NCBI GenBank assembly: GCA_017622395.1
Contig: JAGARF010000002.1
Location: 1 to 5,737 of the forward strand
Origin: Clostridia bacterium
GTDB taxonomy: Bacteria > Bacillota > Clostridia > RGIG6154
Reading direction: 5' to 3'
Length of the DNA: 5,737 bases
Shown here: in pieces, positions 4,189-5,737 of the stretch
Position numbering within the stretch: the first letter of the stretch is position 1
How the letters are laid out: every line of letters begins with the position of its first letter
The notes under the pieces: model-generated
Databases searched by the model: none
Told to the model about the DNA's origin: nothing
Seen by the model: only the letters and a program-made list of their open reading frames with translations
Translations under genes and position numbers: made by a program

Positions 4189-5575
4189 TATTTTTTAAAT
4201 ATTCATCTATCGCTTTTGCAGATGCCTTTCCTGCACCCATTGCAAGAATTACCGTTGCCGCACCTGTTACTGCATCACCGCCTGCAAAAACGCCTTTTAT
4301 TGAGGTCGCACCTGTTTTTTCGTCTGCTATAATTCCGCCCCACTTATGAGTGTCTAACCCCTCTGTTGTTGATTTGATAAGAGGATTTGGTGTCTGTCCA
4401 ATGGCGATTATAACATTTTCAACATCTAAAATGTGTTCTGTGCCTTTCTTTTCAACAGGTTTTCTCCTGCCTGAGCTGTCAGGCTCACCAAGCTCCATTT
4501 GTATACATTCAAGTCCGTTTACCCAGCCATTTTCGTCACCTGTAATTCTTTTCGGATTAGTCAGGAGCTTAAAAATAATACCTTCTTCTTTAGCGTGATG
4601 TACCTCTTCTTTCCTTGCAGGCATTTCCTCCTCGCCTCGCCTGTATACTACATATACTTCCTCAGCACCAAGTCTTTTAGCACATCTTGCAGCATCCATT
4701 GCAACATTTCCGCCGCCGATTACCGCAACCTTCTTACCTACATAAACAGGTGTATCATATTCAGGAAACTTATAGGCTTTCATCAGATTAATTCTCGTTA
4801 AAAACTCATTTGATGAATAAACACCGTTTAAGTCCTCGCCCTCTATCTTCATAAATGAAGGTAGTCCCGCTCCGCTGCCGATAAACACAGCCTCAAAGCC
4901 ATCTTCAAAGAGTTCTTTTATATCAAGGGTTTTTCCTATAATTGTGTTTGTTTCTATTGTAACACCGTGGTCATATAATTTTTCAATTTCTGTCTTCACA
5001 ATATCCTTTGGAAGTCTGAATTCAGGAATTCCGTATACTAAAACTCCCCCCACCTTATGAAAGGCTTCAAATATTGTTACATCATACCCCATTTTTGCAA
5101 GGTCACCGGCACAGGTAAGTCCTGACGGGCCTCCGCCGATTACTGCAACCTTTTTTCCGTTTTTATTTATTTTGATTTTCTTTGGAATACAGTTTTTTAT
5201 AAAATAGTCTGCAACAAAGCGTTCAAGTCTGCCGATAGCAACAGGCTCTCCCTTTATTCCTCTTACGCAGTTTTTCTCACATTGATTTTCCTGTGGGCAA
5301 ACTCTTCCGCAAACAGCAGGAAGCGTGTTTGTTTCGCTGATTTTATAATATGCTTCCTCAAATTTTCTTTCACAAATAAGCTTTATAAATTCAGGTATTT
5401 TTACACTTACAGGACATCCGCTTACGCAAGGCTTATGTTTGCAGTTAAGACACCTTTGAGCCTCTTCAACTGCCATTTCTTCTGTATATCCCAAAGATAC
5501 CTCAAGAAAATTTTTGTTTCTTATTTCAGGTGCCTGTTCGGGCATTTTAACTTTTTCATTTGACATATTAGCCAT
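4184..5575 (-). CDS. nfnB: NfnB / GltA-like FAD- and NADPH-binding oxidoreductase large subunit
   Basis: A 463-residue protein. The start ATG at 5575 lies 9 nt after GGAGG (5589-5585); a second ATG three codons later is less well spaced. The N-terminal domain has two cysteine sets for [4Fe-4S] clusters: Cys42, 45, 50, 54 (CLNCKHKPCVSGC) and Cys89, 93, 99, 103. Glu96 in CPQE may be the glutamate ligand reported for the proximal cluster of Nfn. FAD Rossmann motif VAVIGGGPSG is at 143-152, the NADPH-binding VAVIGGGNVAMDAAR at 283-297, the VIIAIGQTPN strand at 388-397 and the C-terminal GVFAGGDAVTGAATVILAMG at 428-447. Similarity covers both glutamate synthase small chains and NfnB. The overlap with an nfnA-like gene and the absence of a GltB-type gene favour NfnB, the subunit of the enzyme that couples NADH and reduced ferredoxin oxidation to NADP+ reduction. 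Locus tools often label it gltA. Confidence 0.92.
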   Translation of the reverse strand: MANMSNEKVKMPEQAPEIRNKNFLEVSLGYTEEMAVEEAQRCLNCKHKPCVSGCPVSVKIPEFIKLICERKFEEAYYKISETNTLPAVCGRVCPQENQCEKNCVRGIKGEPVAIGRLERFVADYFIKNCIPKKIKINKNGKKVAVIGGGPSGLTCAGDLAKMGYDVTIFEAFHKVGGVLVYGIPEFRLPKDIVKTEIEKLYDHGVTIETNTIIGKTLDIKELFEDGFEAVFIGSGAGLPSFMKIEGEDLNGVYSSNEFLTRINLMKAYKFPEYDTPVYVGKKVAVIGGGNVAMDAARCAKRLGAEEVYVVYRRGEEEMPARKEEVHHAKEEGIIFKLLTNPKRITGDENGWVNGLECIQMELGEPDSSGRRKPVEKKGTEHILDVENVIIAIGQTPNPLIKSTTEGLDTHKWGGIIADEKTGATSIKGVFAGGDAVTGAATVILAMGAGKASAKAIDEYLKNK

Positions 5576-5737
5576 TATTTATGCCCTCCATTCTGCATTT
5601 ATGTTTCTCAAGGGCATAGTTTTCCTGTTTTTTGAAATTTTGCTGTCTTTTAATCGCCATATCAAAATCAACCAAATGACCGTCAAAATCAGGACCGTCA
5701 ACACAGGCAAACTTTGTTTCTCCCCCAACAGTTACTC
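5568..5737 (-). CDS. nfnA: NfnA-like FAD/[2Fe-2S] oxidoreductase small subunit, C-terminal end only
   Basis: The last 55 residues of a gene entering from the right edge, with the first complete codon at 5735. The segment VTVGGETKFACVDGPDFDGH then LVDFD is the conserved end of the PyrK/NfnA family (ferredoxin-NADP reductase type). The Cys in FACVDGP is the last ligand of the [2Fe-2S] cluster; the other ligands lie outside the window. A lysine- and glutamine-rich tail follows (KRQQNFKKQENYALEKHK). The stop TAA at 5570-5568 overlaps the nfnB start by 8 nt (ATGGCTAA), so the two are translated as a coupled pair in a stoichiometric complex. Confidence 0.9.
   Translation of the reverse strand, partial: VTVGGETKFACVDGPDFDGHLVDFDMAIKRQQNFKKQENYALEKHKCRMEGINNG

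Noticed and set aside
4123..4332. Plus-strand open frame covering the riboswitch region and the nfnB end
   Set aside because: The leucine/proline-rich translation reflects the antisense of nfnB, and the intergenic part is explained by the minus-strand aptamer fold.
4499..4801. Plus-strand open frames opposite nfnB (also 4350-4598 and 5282-5563)
   Set aside because: All are antisense to a gene whose cofactor motifs are intact throughout; no start signals or motifs support them.
4184..5575. Calling the 463-residue protein a glutamate synthase small chain of a GltBD enzyme
   Set aside because: No GltB-type large subunit is next to it, and it overlaps an NfnA-like gene, which is the standard arrangement for NfnAB. 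The sequence alone does not fully exclude glutamate synthase activity.

Overview
The window looks like part of a low-GC Gram-positive anaerobe of the class Clostridia, probably an uncultured gut relative of the Oscillospirales/Ruminococcaceae. The reasons are AT-rich codon use, strong AGGAG-type ribosome binding sites, an NfnAB-like electron-bifurcating pair, a decarboxylase-type sodium-pump subunit, and short palindromic intergenic repeats of the kind I recall from those genomes. The placement is inference; there is no rRNA or other marker here.

Layout. Plus strand: the 3' end of lepA (2-268), a small GC-rich hairpin repeat, then a TIM-barrel amidohydrolase (318-1100). Next comes a 316-bp gene-free interval (1101-1416) between convergent genes. 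It holds two identical palindromic terminator cores bracketing a roughly 257-bp hairpin-rich segment with imperfect terminal inverted repeats, which looks like a non-coding mobile element inserted into a terminator. Minus strand, in transcription order from the right edge: the 3' end of nfnA (5735-5568), nfnB/gltA-like (5575-4184), a yybP-ykoY-type manganese riboswitch with its terminator (4188-4065), an OadB-like membrane protein (4035-2920), a palindromic repeat (2918-2870), a 47-residue OadG-like membrane peptide (2847-2704), an exported protein of unknown function (2707-2141) and a histidine phosphatase (2106-1417).

How the genes fit together. nfnA and nfnB overlap by 8 nt and would form the NADH-dependent reduced ferredoxin:NADP+ oxidoreductase. 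Directly after the nfnB stop codon the transcript can fold into a textbook yybP-ykoY aptamer. The 3' strand of its P1 helix is also the 5' arm of an intrinsic terminator, so aptamer folding should prevent termination and switch on the genes downstream. Those genes are an orphan OadB-like subunit (no carboxyltransferase or biotin protein is visible), an OadG-like small subunit and a translationally coupled exported protein.

The most interesting result is this wiring: a Mn2+-sensing RNA placed over a sodium-pump-type OadB/OadG pair rather than a typical Mn2+ exporter. It suggests a cation-transport or Mn2+-homeostasis role for the orphan pair. The riboswitch architecture is read directly from the sequence, its family is established knowledge, and the role of the downstream module is inference.
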